Shown: positions 24,744 to 33,877, numbered from the stretch's first letter. The stretch is 64,000 nucleotides of DNA from Arthrobacter antioxidans (GCF_023100725.1 NZ_CP095501.1:2790001-2854000), one strand, 5' to 3'. The notes: generated by a model from the letters alone, not told the origin. Numbers and translations are program-made.

Positions 24744-25381
24744 GCGGGCCGGAGCGTCCGCTGCTGCCCGGCTGGCCCGAGATCCCGCCGGCGTCCGGCG
24801 GCGTGGTCCTGCGGCAGATCGAGGACCGGGACGCCGGCATGGTCCGGGACCTCGCGACCGATCCCTACGTGCCCCTCATCGGCACGCTCCCTCCGCTGGC
24901 CGGCACGGAGGAAGCCCTCGCCTACATCGCCCGCCAGCATGAGCGGCACCCGGAGGGAGCGGGCTTCTCCTTCGCGATCGCCGACGCCCGCACGGACGAG
25001 GCCCTGGGCGTCATCGGCCTGTGGCTGCGCGACTACGCCCTCGGGCGCGGCCAGGCCGGGTACGCCGTCGCCCCCGCCGCTCGCGGTCGCGGGGTCGCGA
25101 CCGATGCCCTGCGGGCGCTGACGTCGTTCGCGTGGACCCTGCCGGGCCTGTACCGCGTGGAACTGCACATCGAGCCGTGGAACGCGGCGTCCATCGGCGC
25201 CGCCCGCCGTGCCGGCTTCACCTACGAGGGGCTCCTCGGCAGTTACCTGGAGATCGGCGGCGAGCGCCGCGACCTCGCCTCCTACGCGGTGATCCGCACC
25301 GCACCGCCGGAGACCGTCAGGCCCCCGGCCTCGGGGATGCCGACGGTGATCACGGACGGCCGCCCGACGTCCGCGCCCTGA
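24740..25381 (+). CDS. RimJ/RimL-like GNAT acetyltransferase
   Basis: This 213-aa protein begins with a GTG overlapping the upstream stop (GTGA). The core shows GVVLRQIEDRDAGMVRDLAT, GVIGLWLRDYALGRGQAGYA, APAARGRGVATDALRALTSF (CoA loop RGRGVAT) and VELHIEPWNAASIGAARRAG, then FTYEGLLGSYLEI. This is the ribosomal-protein acetyltransferase branch, although most members act on other amines. Its last 100 bases overlap the 3' end of the PhzF gene on the opposite strand. Confidence 0.9.
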   Translation: MSGPERPLLPGWPEIPPASGGVVLRQIEDRDAGMVRDLATDPYVPLIGTLPPLAGTEEALAYIARQHERHPEGAGFSFAIADARTDEALGVIGLWLRDYALGRGQAGYAVAPAARGRGVATDALRALTSFAWTLPGLYRVELHIEPWNAASIGAARRAGFTYEGLLGSYLEIGGERRDLASYAVIRTAPPETVRPPASGMPTVITDGRPTSAP

Positions 25382-26118
25382 TGCACCGTGAGCGTGGCCG
25401 GTGGGACGAGCTCACCCCGCGCCCGCAGATAGGCGCCGAGGGATGCCGCGGCCGACCCGGTGGCGGGATCCTCGCGCACACCGCCCGGCGGGAACGGGTT
25501 GCGGGCCTCGAAGACGTCCGGGCCGATCCGGTGCACGACGGCGACCGTCGCGCCCCAGCCCTGGGCGGCCATGAGGGTCTTGAGTCCGTCGTAGTCGTAG
25601 TCGAGGGCACGCAGGACTCCCGCGTCACGGACGGGCACGATGGGGTGGATGTTGCCGGCGAAGGACAGCAGGACGGGCAGGTCGGCCGACAGGTCCTCCT
25701 CGGCGAGCCGGAGATACCGCAGCAGGTCGGCCCTGCAGCCCCCGTCGATCCCCTCGACCCACGGGTCGACCGTCTCGAGGGAGGCGACGAGGCGGTCGTT
25801 CACGCGGTCCGTGGTGAGCGCGAGCACTCCCACGGGCGTCGAGAGGGCCAGCGTCCCGGGCCCCTCGCGTTCGGCGAGCGCGACGCCCGTGGCGATCGTC
25901 GCGTGGCCGCAGAAGGGGATCTCCGCCTCGGGGGCGAAGTAGCGGACCGTGGCACGGCCCGGCAGACGGTCGGAGAGGAAGGCGCTCTCCGCGTATCCGA
26001 GGTCGGCGGCGATGGCCTGCATCTCGTTTGCCGTCAGGCCGTCGGCGTCGAGCACCACGCCGGCGGGGTTCCCGCCGTCGGGCCGGTCGGTGAACGCTGC
26101 GTAGCGGAGGATCTCCAT
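25282..26118 (-). CDS. PhzF family epimerase/isomerase
   Basis: This 278-aa protein with a diaminopimelate-epimerase-like fold starts MEILRYAAFTDRPDGGNPAG VVLDADGL. Catalytic Glu is in DLGYAESAFLS, and GHATIATGVAL and GVREDPATGSAAASLGAYL are diagnostic of PhzF proteins. Most such genes outside phenazine clusters have no known substrate. It is convergent with, and overlaps by 100 bp, the preceding acetyltransferase, which is unusual for two otherwise normal genes. Confidence 0.9.
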   Translation of the reverse strand: MEILRYAAFTDRPDGGNPAGVVLDADGLTANEMQAIAADLGYAESAFLSDRLPGRATVRYFAPEAEIPFCGHATIATGVALAEREGPGTLALSTPVGVLALTTDRVNDRLVASLETVDPWVEGIDGGCRADLLRYLRLAEEDLSADLPVLLSFAGNIHPIVPVRDAGVLRALDYDYDGLKTLMAAQGWGATVAVVHRIGPDVFEARNPFPPGGVREDPATGSAAASLGAYLRARGELVPPATLTVHQGADVGRPSVITVGIPEAGGLTVSGGAVRITA

Positions 26119-26148
26119 GCAGGCGATGCTAGCGCGGCTGCGGGACGC

Positions 26149-27603
26149 TCACCCGTCGATCGCCGCCGGGTCCCCCGTCGGGGTGTCGGCCCTCCGGTTG
26201 ATCAGCCAGGTGACGAACCAGAGCACGACGCCGATCACCATGAGGCCCCCGGCGATCTGGTACTGGATGATGTCGCGCCCCACCCAGGGCCCGGCGAGGA
26301 AGAGGCACAGGACCGCGGCCGCGGCGGGCAGCGGGCCCGGGGAGGTGAAGAACACCTTCCGGTTCACATCCCGCTTGCGGCGGAGCACCAGGCACGCGAT
26401 GTTCACCACGGCGAAGACGCACAGGAGCAGGAACGCGGTGGTCCCGGAGAGATTGGCCACGATGTTGCCGTCCGGGTCGCTGGTCACGTAGAGGATCAGG
26501 GCGAGCGCCAGGACCGTCGAGAACAGGATGCCGGCCCACGGTGTGCAGCGCACGGGGAGCACCTTGCCGAGCGATCGGGGAAGGACCCCCTGCCGTGCCA
26601 TCCCGTAGATCAGGCGGCTGGCCATCAGCATGTTGATCAGGGCGGTGTTCGCGACGGCGAAGACCGCGAGGAAGGGGAAGATCTGGTCGATGGGGAAGTC
26701 GGGGGACCCCTTGTGGACCACCTCGAGCAGCGCGGCACCCTCCGCTTCCCGGATGCCTTCCAGCTCGGTGGGACTCAGCACCGTGACCACCGAGACGGCC
26801 ACCAGCATGTAGAAGAGGACCGCGATCCCGAGGCCCGTGAGCATGGTCCGGGGGAAGATGCGCTCCGGGTTCTGCGTCTCCTCCACCATGTTGACGGAGT
26901 CCTCGAAGCCCACCATCGCGAAGAAGGCGATGGAGGTGGCGGCCGTGACGGCCAGGAACAGGCCCTTGTCCTGGTAGTCGGTGAAGACGAAGACCTGGCC
27001 CACGTTGCCGGTGCCCTGCGCCATGGCGAAGAAGCCCACGCCGATCACGATGCACAGCGCGGCGACCTCGATGAGCGTCAGGACCACGTTGAACTTGACG
27101 CTCTCCCCCACACCGCGGAGGTTGATCAGGGCGAGCAGGATCATGAATCCCAGGGCGACGGCGGTGAGCACCCCCTGCCCCGGCGTCTCCATCCAGCCGT
27201 TGACCACGAAGCCGCCGAACAGGTTCTGCGCCAGCACGTTGGCGGACGTGGCGGCGCTGGTGACGCCGGAGCAGACGACGGCGAAGGCCACCAGGAAGGT
27301 GACGAAGTGGATGCCGAACGCCTTGTGGGTGTACAGGGCAGCGCCTGCCGCCTGGGGGTACTGCGTCACGAGCTCGAGGTAGGAGAACGCCGTCATGGTC
27401 GCGACGATGAAGGCGAGGAGGAACGGGAGCCACACCAGCCCGCCGACCGTCCCGGCCATGGTCCCGGTGACCGCGTACACCCCGGCTCCCAGGATGTCGC
27501 CCACGATGAACAGGAGAAGCAGCTTCGGCCCGAGGACCCGCTTGAGCTCGGGTTCCTCCCGGGTGGCGGATGCTTCGGACACATGCTCTGAAGAAGTACT
27601 CAT
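26149..27603 (-). CDS. APC-superfamily amino acid permease
   Basis: This 484-aa transporter from ATG 27603 (MSTSSEHVSEASATREEPEL) has about 12 helices. The first, LLLLFIVGDILGAGVYAVTG, carries the GAGVYA substrate-binding break of APC carriers. VAFFAMVGFEDSVNMVEET-type text in helix 6 and the C-terminal pairs complete the fold. It imports an amino acid or polyamine by proton or sodium coupling; the specificity is not evident. An in-frame extension to 27765 is rejected because it lacks protein character and a good initiation site. It is followed on the same strand by PhzF, 30 bp downstream. Confidence 0.9.
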   Translation of the reverse strand: MSTSSEHVSEASATREEPELKRVLGPKLLLLFIVGDILGAGVYAVTGTMAGTVGGLVWLPFLLAFIVATMTAFSYLELVTQYPQAAGAALYTHKAFGIHFVTFLVAFAVVCSGVTSAATSANVLAQNLFGGFVVNGWMETPGQGVLTAVALGFMILLALINLRGVGESVKFNVVLTLIEVAALCIVIGVGFFAMAQGTGNVGQVFVFTDYQDKGLFLAVTAATSIAFFAMVGFEDSVNMVEETQNPERIFPRTMLTGLGIAVLFYMLVAVSVVTVLSPTELEGIREAEGAALLEVVHKGSPDFPIDQIFPFLAVFAVANTALINMLMASRLIYGMARQGVLPRSLGKVLPVRCTPWAGILFSTVLALALILYVTSDPDGNIVANLSGTTAFLLLCVFAVVNIACLVLRRKRDVNRKVFFTSPGPLPAAAAVLCLFLAGPWVGRDIIQYQIAGGLMVIGVVLWFVTWLINRRADTPTGDPAAIDG

Positions 27604-27788
27604 GGACGGCCTCCCCGTAGTTTTCCACCTCACTGTCGACCTGTTCAGCCTGCTTCGCAAGGGGTGGACAGGAATGCGTCGGGCACCGATGATTTCCCGG
27701 AGAACTTCGCGTCCAAGGAGTACAAGGGCTCGCAGGAGCCGCTGGATCACGCACTCGATCACCACCGCACACGAACAGGAGAACGGCC

Positions 27789-28235
27789 ATGGCCACGAAC
27801 GTCTTCATCAACCTCCCCGTCAGCGACCTCGCGAGGTCCAAGGAGTTCTACACGAGCTTCGGCTGGACGCTGGACCCGAACTTCTCCAACGAGGACGCCG
27901 GAGCGGTGGCCATCAGCGACGCCATCTTCCTGATGATCCTCACGCACCAGCACTGGGCGCAGTTCACGGACAAGCCCGTCGCGGACGCCAACGCCACCTC
28001 CGCGGTCATCAACGCGATCAGCGTCGACGCGCCGGAGGAGGTCGACACCCTCGTCGAGCGGGCCGTCGCCGCCGGAGCCACCGAGAACAAGCCCCAGGAG
28101 CTCGGCTTCATGCGCTCACGCTCCTTCTCCGACCCTGACGGCCACGCATGGGAAGTGATGTGGATGGACCCCATCGCACAATCCGGCGACTGGGAGGCCG
28201 TCCAGGCCAAGTACGGCGACCAGCAACTCGCCTGA
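27789..28235 (+). CDS. VOC (glyoxalase/bleomycin-resistance fold) protein
   Basis: This 148-aa protein comprises two beta-alpha-beta-beta-beta units: TNVFINLPVSDLARSKEFYT SFGWTLDP and then MRSRSFSDPDGHAWEVMWMD. The SDPDGHAWEVMWMD segment has the typical metal-ligand Glu, while the N-terminal ligand His is replaced. The VOC superfamily includes glyoxalases, dioxygenases and drug-binding proteins, and no substrate can be assigned. An AGGAGAACGGCC ribosome-binding site precedes the ATG. Confidence 0.88.
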   Translation: MATNVFINLPVSDLARSKEFYTSFGWTLDPNFSNEDAGAVAISDAIFLMILTHQHWAQFTDKPVADANATSAVINAISVDAPEEVDTLVERAVAAGATENKPQELGFMRSRSFSDPDGHAWEVMWMDPIAQSGDWEAVQAKYGDQQLA

Positions 28236-28393
28236 GCCCCCGGCACCTCGCTCGCCAGGGTCATCGGTGCCGTCGTTCCCGGTTTTCGCCTACCCGCGTG
28301 CGGGTCGCACCACGACATGCCGCTCACCGCGCACCGCCGGGCGGAAACACGGGTACGACGGCGCCCGGCCCACCTGCGGCATATCCTCCGGCG

Positions 28394-28422
28394 TTGACAC
28401 GGAATGTGACGATCATTACTCT
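28394..28422 (+). promoter_or_regulatory. Sigma-A-like promoter of the GH42 operon
   Basis: TTGACA (28394-28399) is followed by a 17-bp spacer and TACTCT (28417-28422), a good TAnnnT -10. A candidate operator begins at the last base of the -10. Confidence 0.7.
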
Positions 28423-28437
28423 GGGAACGTTCACAGA
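28422..28437 (+). promoter_or_regulatory. Candidate LacI-family operator O1
   Basis: TGGGAACGTTCACAGA overlaps the promoter start region. The core GGAACGTTCAC resembles the GAACGTTC palindrome expected of LacI-family operators. It is matched by O2 45 bp downstream. Confidence 0.65.
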
Positions 28438-28466
28438 TTCTCGATGGAGAGCATGGCCCCCAGATG

Positions 28467-28482
28467 TGGGAGCGTTCACAGA
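28467..28482 (+). promoter_or_regulatory. Candidate LacI-family operator O2
   Basis: TGGGAGCGTTCACAGA differs from O1 at one position (A to G). The 45-bp centre spacing would put the two sites on nearly the same helix face (about four turns), fitting cooperative repression. Confidence 0.62.
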
Positions 28483-28547
28483 CTGCGCCCGCGGCCTCTC
28501 CTGCGGCACCTGCCCGGGAATCGGCACCGCAGCATCGAGGAGCAGGT

Positions 28548-30611
28548 TTGGCACACGCAACCACCGTCGCAGGACTGTCCGGGAACGGGCAGCTCGTCTA
28601 CGGATGTGATTACAACCCCGAGCAGTGGGATGCATCCGTCTGGGTGGAGGACGTCCGCCTGATGAAGGAGGCCGGCGTCAACCTCGTGGCCGTCAACATC
28701 TTCGGCTGGGCGGAGCTGGAACCGGAGCCGGGCGTCTTCCGCTTCGAGAACCTCGACGCCGTCATGGACCTCCTCGCCGAGCACGGCATCGGGGTGAACC
28801 TGGGCACCGGCACGTCGTCGACCCCTGCCTGGCTCACCACCGCGCACCCGGAGCTCCTCCCCCGCGCCGCCGACGGCACGGCCCGCTGGCCGGGCGGCCG
28901 CCAGGCGTTCTGCCCCAGCTCCCCCGTCTACCGCGAGCACGCCCTCGCGTTGGTCCAGCAGGTCGCCGCCCGCTACGGCAGCCACCCGGCGCTGCGCCTG
29001 TGGCATGTCTCCAACGAGCTCGGCTGCCACAACTCCCTGTGCTACTGCGATGTCTCGGCCGACGCCTTCCGCGGGTGGCTCCGTACGCGCTACCAGAGCC
29101 TCGACGCCCTCAACGCCGCATGGGGCACCGCGTTCTGGAGCCAGCGGTACTCGGGCTGGGAGCAGATCCTGCCCCCGCGGCTCACGCTCTCGGCGACCAA
29201 CCCCACGCAGACCCTCGACTTCAACCGCTTCAGCTCGGACGAGCTCCTCGCGCACTACTCGGCCGAGGAAGCCGTGCTGCGGGCCCACAGCGCAGCTCCC
29301 GTCACCACCAACTTCATGGTCGCCGCGCACATCCGCAACCAGGACTACTGGACCTGGGCACCCTCCATGGACGTCATCGCCAACGACCATTACGTGGATC
29401 ACCGCCTCGCCGCCCCGCTCACCGAACTCGCCTTCACCGCGGACACCACCCGCGGGCTCGCGCAGGGCCGGCCGTGGCTGCTCATGGAGCACTCCACCGG
29501 CGCCGTGAACTGGCAGCCCCGCAACATCGCCAAGGGCCCGGGCGAGATGATCCGCACCTCGCTGACCCACCTCGCCCGCGGTGCGGACGGCCTGTGCTTC
29601 TTCCAGTGGCGCGCGTCGCTGCAGGGCAGCGAGAAGTTCCACTCCGCGATGGTGCCCCACGCCGGGACGGACTCGCAGGTCTGGCGTGACGTCGTCGAAC
29701 TCGGCTCCTCGCTGGTCAAGCTGCGCGAACTCGCCGGCACCACCGTGCATGCGGACGTCGCACTCGTCTTCAGCTGGGAGGCGTGGTGGGCCCACGACCA
29801 GGAGTCGCACCCGTCCGGCGACGTCCGCTACATCGAGCAGGTGCACGCCGCCTACAAGGCCCTGTGGGACGCCGGCATCACGGTCGACGTCGTGGCGCCC
29901 GGCGCGGACCTCTCCGCCTACCGCCTCGTGGTGGTCCCGAACCTGTACCTGATCCGCGACGAGCACGCCGCGACCCTCAGCGACTTCGTGGCCGGCGGCG
30001 GATCCGCCGTCGTCACGTTCTTCAGCGGGATCGTCGACGAGAACGAGAGGGTGCGCCCCGGCGGTTACCCCGGAGCGTTCCGGGAGCTGCTCGGCCTCCG
30101 GTCCGAGGAGTTCTTCCCGCTCGACCCGGCCCACCCGCTCACCCTGGACAACGGCTCACCCGCGTCCCTCTGGTCCGAGGCCGTCCGCCTCACCACGGCC
30201 GAGGCCGTGCTGAGCTATGCGACCGGCCACCACGCCGGCGGCCCCGCCGTCACACGCAACCGGTTCGGAGCGGGCGCTGCCTGGTATGTCAGCACGGTGC
30301 TCGACGGCGGTGTCCTCCGCGACCTGCTCCTGCGGGCCGCCGTCGCCGCCGGAGTCACCGTCCCCGAGGTGCAGTCCGGCCTCGAGACGGTCACCCGTCG
30401 CGGCAACGGACACGAGTACCTCTTCCTCATCAACCACGGCACCGAGGACCGCAAGCACCGGGTCACCGGCCTGGAACTGCTGACCGCGGAGGCCGTGGCC
30501 GATGCCGTCGTCGTTCCCGCGGGCGCAGTGCGCGTTGTCCGCACCACCCCAGTAATCCCCACCGACGGCTCCGCCCCGGGCCGAAAGGATGCAGGAAATG
30601 ACCGTCATTAG
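28548..30611 (+). CDS. GH42 family beta-galactosidase
   Basis: This intracellular retaining glycosidase cleaves beta-galactosides. From TTG 28548, which has a GAGGAG Shine-Dalgarno five bases upstream, it is 687 aa, normal for GH42. The frame is open to 28464 but that start would span operator O2. Conserved landmarks are LVYGCDYNPEQWDASVWVED near the N-terminus, acid/base Glu in LWHVSNELGC (residue ~157) and nucleophile Glu in PWLLMEHSTGAVNW (~313). Cysteines of a zinc site (NELGCHNSLCYC) are also present. Beta-galactosidase trimerisation and C-terminal domains follow. It is the first gene of an ABC-import operon under two LacI-type operators. Confidence 0.93.
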   Translation: MAHATTVAGLSGNGQLVYGCDYNPEQWDASVWVEDVRLMKEAGVNLVAVNIFGWAELEPEPGVFRFENLDAVMDLLAEHGIGVNLGTGTSSTPAWLTTAHPELLPRAADGTARWPGGRQAFCPSSPVYREHALALVQQVAARYGSHPALRLWHVSNELGCHNSLCYCDVSADAFRGWLRTRYQSLDALNAAWGTAFWSQRYSGWEQILPPRLTLSATNPTQTLDFNRFSSDELLAHYSAEEAVLRAHSAAPVTTNFMVAAHIRNQDYWTWAPSMDVIANDHYVDHRLAAPLTELAFTADTTRGLAQGRPWLLMEHSTGAVNWQPRNIAKGPGEMIRTSLTHLARGADGLCFFQWRASLQGSEKFHSAMVPHAGTDSQVWRDVVELGSSLVKLRELAGTTVHADVALVFSWEAWWAHDQESHPSGDVRYIEQVHAAYKALWDAGITVDVVAPGADLSAYRLVVVPNLYLIRDEHAATLSDFVAGGGSAVVTFFSGIVDENERVRPGGYPGAFRELLGLRSEEFFPLDPAHPLTLDNGSPASLWSEAVRLTTAEAVLSYATGHHAGGPAVTRNRFGAGAAWYVSTVLDGGVLRDLLLRAAVAAGVTVPEVQSGLETVTRRGNGHEYLFLINHGTEDRKHRVTGLELLTAEAVADAVVVPAGAVRVVRTTPVIPTDGSAPGRKDAGNDRH

Positions 30612-31527
30612 CACTCCGGCCGAGTCGCCGAAGGCGCGCCCGGCCGCGCGGAAGAACCGCTCCTCGGGAGCGCAACGCCGCGCCGTGGCCATGTTCATCG
30701 CCCCGTTCGCGGTGCTCTTCATCGCCTTCTACGCCATCCCGATCGTCTATGCGGTCATCCAGTCGCTGCTCACCGTCGAGCGGGAGGGCACGTTCGGCAG
30801 GCCCCAGCAGGTCTTCGGCGGCCTCGTGCAGTACGAACAGGTCTTCCAGAACACCGCCTTCTGGCAGTCCGTGGGCCGGGTCCTGCTGTTCGGCGCCGTG
30901 CAGGTACCCATCATGCTGGGCCTCGCCCTGCTGTTCGCACTGCTGTTGGACTCGCCGCTGCTCCGGGGCAAGAAGTTCTTCCGCCTCGCGTTCTTCGCGC
31001 CCTACGCCGTCCCCGGCGTGATCGCGGCCATCATGTGGGGCTTCCTGTACTCGCCGTCGCTCTCGCCGTTCGGCCCCGTGACCTCGACCATCGACTTCCT
31101 GGGTGCCGACCTCGTGCTGTGGGCCATCGCGAACATCGTGACGTGGGTCTACGTGGGCTACAACATGCTCATCATCTACGCGTCCCTGCTCGCGATCCCC
31201 CACGAGATCTACGAGGCGGCACGGCTCGACGGCGCCAGCAACATCCAGATCGCCTGGCGCATCAAGATCCCCCTGGTGGTCCCCGCGATCATCCTCACGG
31301 CGGTCTTCTCGATCATCGGTACGCTGCAGCTGCTGGCCGAACCGCAGACCCTGCGCAGCTTCAGTTCCGCGATCAGCAGCACGTACACCCCGAACCTCGC
31401 GGTCTACACCACGGCGTCCATCCCCAACTACAACCTGGCCGCCGCCTTCTCGGTGGTCCTGGCGCTCGCCACGTTCATCCTCTCCTTCGTCTTCCTGAAG
31501 GCCACCCAGCGGAAGGTATCCCAGTGA
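30598..31527 (+). CDS. Sugar ABC transporter permease (MalF/LacF type)
   Basis: This 309-aa inner-membrane subunit of a CUT1 importer has six helices. The cytoplasmic EAA loop that contacts the ATPase is HEIYEAARLDGASNIQIAWR IKIPLV. The start ATG 30598 follows GCAGGAA and overlaps the end of the GH42 gene; ATG 30589 is an alternative. Its stop overlaps the next permease start (TGATG). No ATPase is in the operon, so a shared MsmX-like ATPase encoded elsewhere is expected. Confidence 0.92.
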   Translation: MTVISTPAESPKARPAARKNRSSGAQRRAVAMFIAPFAVLFIAFYAIPIVYAVIQSLLTVEREGTFGRPQQVFGGLVQYEQVFQNTAFWQSVGRVLLFGAVQVPIMLGLALLFALLLDSPLLRGKKFFRLAFFAPYAVPGVIAAIMWGFLYSPSLSPFGPVTSTIDFLGADLVLWAIANIVTWVYVGYNMLIIYASLLAIPHEIYEAARLDGASNIQIAWRIKIPLVVPAIILTAVFSIIGTLQLLAEPQTLRSFSSAISSTYTPNLAVYTTASIPNYNLAAAFSVVLALATFILSFVFLKATQRKVSQ

Positions 31528-32456
31528 TGGCAGCCCCAGCCACCGCCCCCAAGCGCCCGCGCGGCGGGAGCACGACGGCGCGCACCGCCGAGGACCGCGG
31601 ACGCGGCCCCCGCCAGAGCATCATGTCCCGCAGTGCGGCGATGCTCATCATGGGTGTCTTCACCCTCTACTTCCTGACCCCCATCTGGTGGCTGCTCACC
31701 ACCTCGACGAAGACCGGCGGGGAGATCACCTCCACGGCGCCGCTCTGGTTCACCGCGAACTCGCTCGGCACCTTCTTCGACAACCTCGGCCGGCTCTTCA
31801 CCTACGGGGATGGCCTCTTCGGCCGGTGGCTGCTGAACTCCGCCCTCTACGCCGGCGTCGGCGCCCTGATCGGGACGATCATCGCGGCCATGTGCGGCTA
31901 TGCCCTCGCGAAGTACGAGTTCCGGGGCCGCGAGGCGATCTTCAACGTCGTGCTCAGCGGCGTGCTGGTCCCCGCCACCGCCCTGGCCCTCCCCCTGTTC
32001 CTGATCTTCAGCCGGGTGGAGCTCACCAACACCATGCTGGCCGTCTTCCTGCCGAGCCTCGTCAGCCCCTTCGGCGTGTACCTGGCGCGGATCTACGCGG
32101 CCGCGAGTGTCCCCAACGAGCTGCTCGAGGCCGCACGCCTCGACGGCTCCGGGGAGATACGGACGTTCTTCAGCCTGTCCACGCGCCTGATGGCACCGGC
32201 CCTGGTGACCATCTTCCTGTTCCAGTTCGTCGCGATCTGGAACAACTTCTTCCTGCCGCTGATCATGCTGCGTGACCAGGCGCTCTTCCCCGTGACCCTG
32301 GGACTGTACGCCTGGAACAGCCAGATCAGCCAGATCCCCGAGCTGCGGTCCCTCGTGATCGTCGGGGCGCTGGTCTCGATCGTCCCGCTGATCATCGCCT
32401 TCCTCGCCCTCCAGCGGTTCTGGAGCAGCGGCCTCGGCGCCGGCAGCGTCAAGTAA
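31527..32456 (+). CDS. Sugar ABC transporter permease (MalG/LacG type)
   Basis: This 309-aa partner permease starts at ATG 31527 (MAAPATAPKRPRGGSTTART), overlapping the preceding stop. Six helices and the EAA motif NELLEAARLDGSGEIRTFFS LSTRLMAPALVT are present, as is the MalG-type end FLALQRFWSSGLGAGSVK. It forms the heterodimeric channel with the previous gene product for oligosaccharide import, here presumably galacto-oligosaccharides in view of the GH42 enzyme. Confidence 0.92.
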   Translation: MAAPATAPKRPRGGSTTARTAEDRGRGPRQSIMSRSAAMLIMGVFTLYFLTPIWWLLTTSTKTGGEITSTAPLWFTANSLGTFFDNLGRLFTYGDGLFGRWLLNSALYAGVGALIGTIIAAMCGYALAKYEFRGREAIFNVVLSGVLVPATALALPLFLIFSRVELTNTMLAVFLPSLVSPFGVYLARIYAAASVPNELLEAARLDGSGEIRTFFSLSTRLMAPALVTIFLFQFVAIWNNFFLPLIMLRDQALFPVTLGLYAWNSQISQIPELRSLVIVGALVSIVPLIIAFLALQRFWSSGLGAGSVK

Positions 32457-32486
32457 CCACCCCTCATCCTCCCCACCAGCACCACG

Positions 32487-32512
32487 GGTGCCGGGGCGTC
32501 CGCCCCCGCACC
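32487..32512 (+). promoter_or_regulatory. Stem-loop between permease and binding-protein genes
   Basis: GGTGCCGGGGC pairs with GCCCCCGCACC across a 4-base loop with one mismatch. It lies in the 86-bp gap before the solute-binding protein. Such intercistronic hairpins often stabilise mRNA ends and adjust the binding protein to permease ratio. Confidence 0.55.
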
Positions 32513-32542
32513 GCACTGCTCAATCAACCGATAGGAAAGACA

Positions 32543-33877
32543 ATGCGCGCGCATTACGGAAAAGTCACCGCGGCCTTTGCCATGATCTCTGCGCTGGCTC
32601 TCTCCGGCTGCTCAGCCGGCGGAGACAGCTCTGAAGCAGGCGCCGAGGCGGGCGCCTGCGAGGCCTCCGACGGGCCCGTGACCCTGCAGTTCACCACCTG
32701 GGTTCCCGGCATGGACAAGGTCGTCGAGCTGTGGAACGCGGACAACCCCGACATCCAGGTCGAGGTGCAGACCGGACCCAACGGCAACTCGGGCACGTAC
32801 CAGAACTTCTTCAACCAGATCCAGGCCGGCAACGCGCCGGACCTCGGCCAGATCGAGTACGACGCCCTGCCGAACTTCCGCGTGCAGGACGGCCTGGAGA
32901 ACCTCGCCGGCTGCGAGGGCGTCGCCGACGCGCAGGACCAGTTCGTGGACTGGACCTGGGGCCAGGTGACCTTCGGCGAGGAGGACGCCGTCTACGCGAT
33001 CCCGCAGGACAGCGGCCCCATGGCCATGTACTACCGCGCCGACCTCTTCGAGCAGGCCGGCATCGAGGTGCCCACCACCTGGGAGGAGTACGCCGCGGCC
33101 GCCGAGCAGATCAAGGCCGAGGGCTCCTACATCACCAACTTCCCGAAGTCGGACGTGAACTGGTTCGCCGGGATGGTCTGGCAGAACGGCGGCCAGTGGT
33201 TCGCGAACGACGGCGAGAGCTGGGACGTCAACCTGACCAGCCCCGAGTCCGAGGAGGTCGCCACCTACTGGCAGGACCTGCTGTCCAAGGACCTCGTCTC
33301 CACCCTGCCGTCCTTCTCGGACGAATGGAACGCCTCCTTCAACGAGGGCGACCAGTGGACCTGGGTCTCCGCGGTCTGGGGTGCGACGACGCTCTCGACC
33401 GGCGCCCCCGACACGGCCGGCAAGTGGGCCGTCGCCCCGATGCCGCAGTGGGAGGACGGCGGCGAGACCGCCGGTAACTGGGGCGGCTCCTCGACGGCCG
33501 TGCTGAAGGGCTCCGAGCACCCGGCCGAGGCCGCGCAGTTCGCGCTCTGGCTGAACACGGACCCCGAAGCGCTGGCCCTGGCCAACGAGCTGGGCGGCCT
33601 GTACCCGGCAGCGAAGTCCGCAGCCGACCTCGAGTCCTTCGCCGGCGGCGTCGAGTACTACGGCGGACAGAAGATCTACGAGGTCTTCTCCGAGGCTTCC
33701 GCCCAGGTGAACCCCGACTTCACGTGGGGCCCCACCATGACGCAGACCTACACGGACGTCTCCGACGGATTCGGTGCTGCCATCGGCGGCTCCGGCACCC
33801 TGATGGAGGCCCTCGAGAACGGGCAGCAGAAGACCATCGACTCCCTCACGTCGCAGTCCATCCCCGTCTCGGAGTAA
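32543..33877 (+). CDS. Extracellular sugar-binding lipoprotein of ABC importer
   Basis: This 444-aa solute-binding protein has a lipoprotein signal: MRAHYGKVTAAFAMISALAL then LSGC, with Cys ~23 as the lipidated residue. The mature family-1 binding protein shows VTLQFTTWVPGMDKVVELWN, DLGQIEYDALPNFRVQD and AVYAIPQDSGPMAMYYRADL. It captures an oligosaccharide outside the cell for the two permeases. It is the last gene of the operon, which is unusual since binding proteins are normally first, and it is separated by a stem-loop. An AGGAAAG ribosome-binding site precedes it. Confidence 0.93.
   Translation: MRAHYGKVTAAFAMISALALSGCSAGGDSSEAGAEAGACEASDGPVTLQFTTWVPGMDKVVELWNADNPDIQVEVQTGPNGNSGTYQNFFNQIQAGNAPDLGQIEYDALPNFRVQDGLENLAGCEGVADAQDQFVDWTWGQVTFGEEDAVYAIPQDSGPMAMYYRADLFEQAGIEVPTTWEEYAAAAEQIKAEGSYITNFPKSDVNWFAGMVWQNGGQWFANDGESWDVNLTSPESEEVATYWQDLLSKDLVSTLPSFSDEWNASFNEGDQWTWVSAVWGATTLSTGAPDTAGKWAVAPMPQWEDGGETAGNWGGSSTAVLKGSEHPAEAAQFALWLNTDPEALALANELGGLYPAAKSAADLESFAGGVEYYGGQKIYEVFSEASAQVNPDFTWGPTMTQTYTDVSDGFGAAIGGSGTLMEALENGQQKTIDSLTSQSIPVSE

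Noticed and set aside
25021..27591. 856-codon forward ORF
   Set aside because: It is a GC-rich shadow antisense to PhzF and the APC permease; the translation is His/Asp/Arg-rich with no domain, while the minus-strand genes have clear families.
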